Source of the DNA: Anaerolineae bacterium
Lineage (GTDB): Bacteria > Chloroflexota > Anaerolineae > Aggregatilineales > Phototrophicaceae
Length of the DNA stretch: 5,192 nt
NCBI GenBank assembly: GCA_028284565.1
Contig: JANQRM010000670.1
Coordinates: forward strand, 1-5,192
Reading direction: 5' to 3'
Of the stretch, positions 5,159-5,192 are shown one piece after another. Position 1 is the first letter of the stretch; each line of letters begins with the position of its first letter. The notes under the pieces were generated by a model. It did no database searches. It worked only from the letters and a program-made list of their open reading frames with translations, and had not been told where the DNA came from. The position numbers and the translations under genes were made by a program.

Positions 5159-5192
5159 TTCTTCCTATGTTTCGGTGTACTCAGCATCAATG

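Noticed and set aside
5044..5190. Open minus-strand frame entering from the window edge and ending 21 bp before dnaJ, with a weakly TPR-like end (YAQQHFDEAV)
   Set aside because: It runs through the heptamer repeat, the palindrome and the candidate promoter. About 48 codons without stop are not remarkable, and there is no supporting start context. Sequence beyond the window would decide it.

Overview
The window comes from a bacterial chromosome of intermediate GC content with AT-richer gaps between genes. It holds the 3' end of a B12-dependent acyl-CoA mutase gene, a small repeat-protein gene directly behind it, and four genes on the opposite strand: dnaJ, prmA, a TM0077-like acetyl esterase and a Mut7-C RNase-type gene. 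The stand-alone mutase catalytic chain without a fused B12 domain, the dnaJ-prmA pair and the style of the dispersed GGGCG...CGCCC(C/T)TACA palindromes make me favour a member of the Chloroflexota. That is an inference from gene content, not a phylogenetic result.

Plus strand, 1-684: the C-terminal end of a methylmalonyl-CoA mutase-family catalytic subunit stops at 345. Three bases later begins a 111-residue protein built from nine uninterrupted nine-residue repeats with consensus [N/A]-S-x-L-S-I-G-S-x. This is the least explained gene here. Its spacing suggests co-transcription with the mutase.

Gap, 685-1125: about 440 bases without a convincing gene between two convergent operons. It contains an octamer tandem repeat, a 12-bp palindrome, a TGCATC repeat cluster and one copy of the palindromic repeat. 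No standard terminator is evident.

Minus strand, read from right to left: dnaJ (protein folding co-chaperone) is followed after 3 bp by prmA (ribosomal protein L11 methylation). A 106-bp spacer carries a second palindromic repeat. The esterase gene comes next, and its TGA stop shares one base with the ATG of the Mut7-C gene (TGATG), which implies coupled translation. Upstream of dnaJ are a plausible sigma70-type promoter, a perfect 20-bp palindrome (third repeat copy) and a heptamer tandem repeat.

The main items worth a second look are the nonapeptide-repeat protein and its link to the mutase, the serine codon-class switching within its repeats, and the family of three intergenic palindromes.
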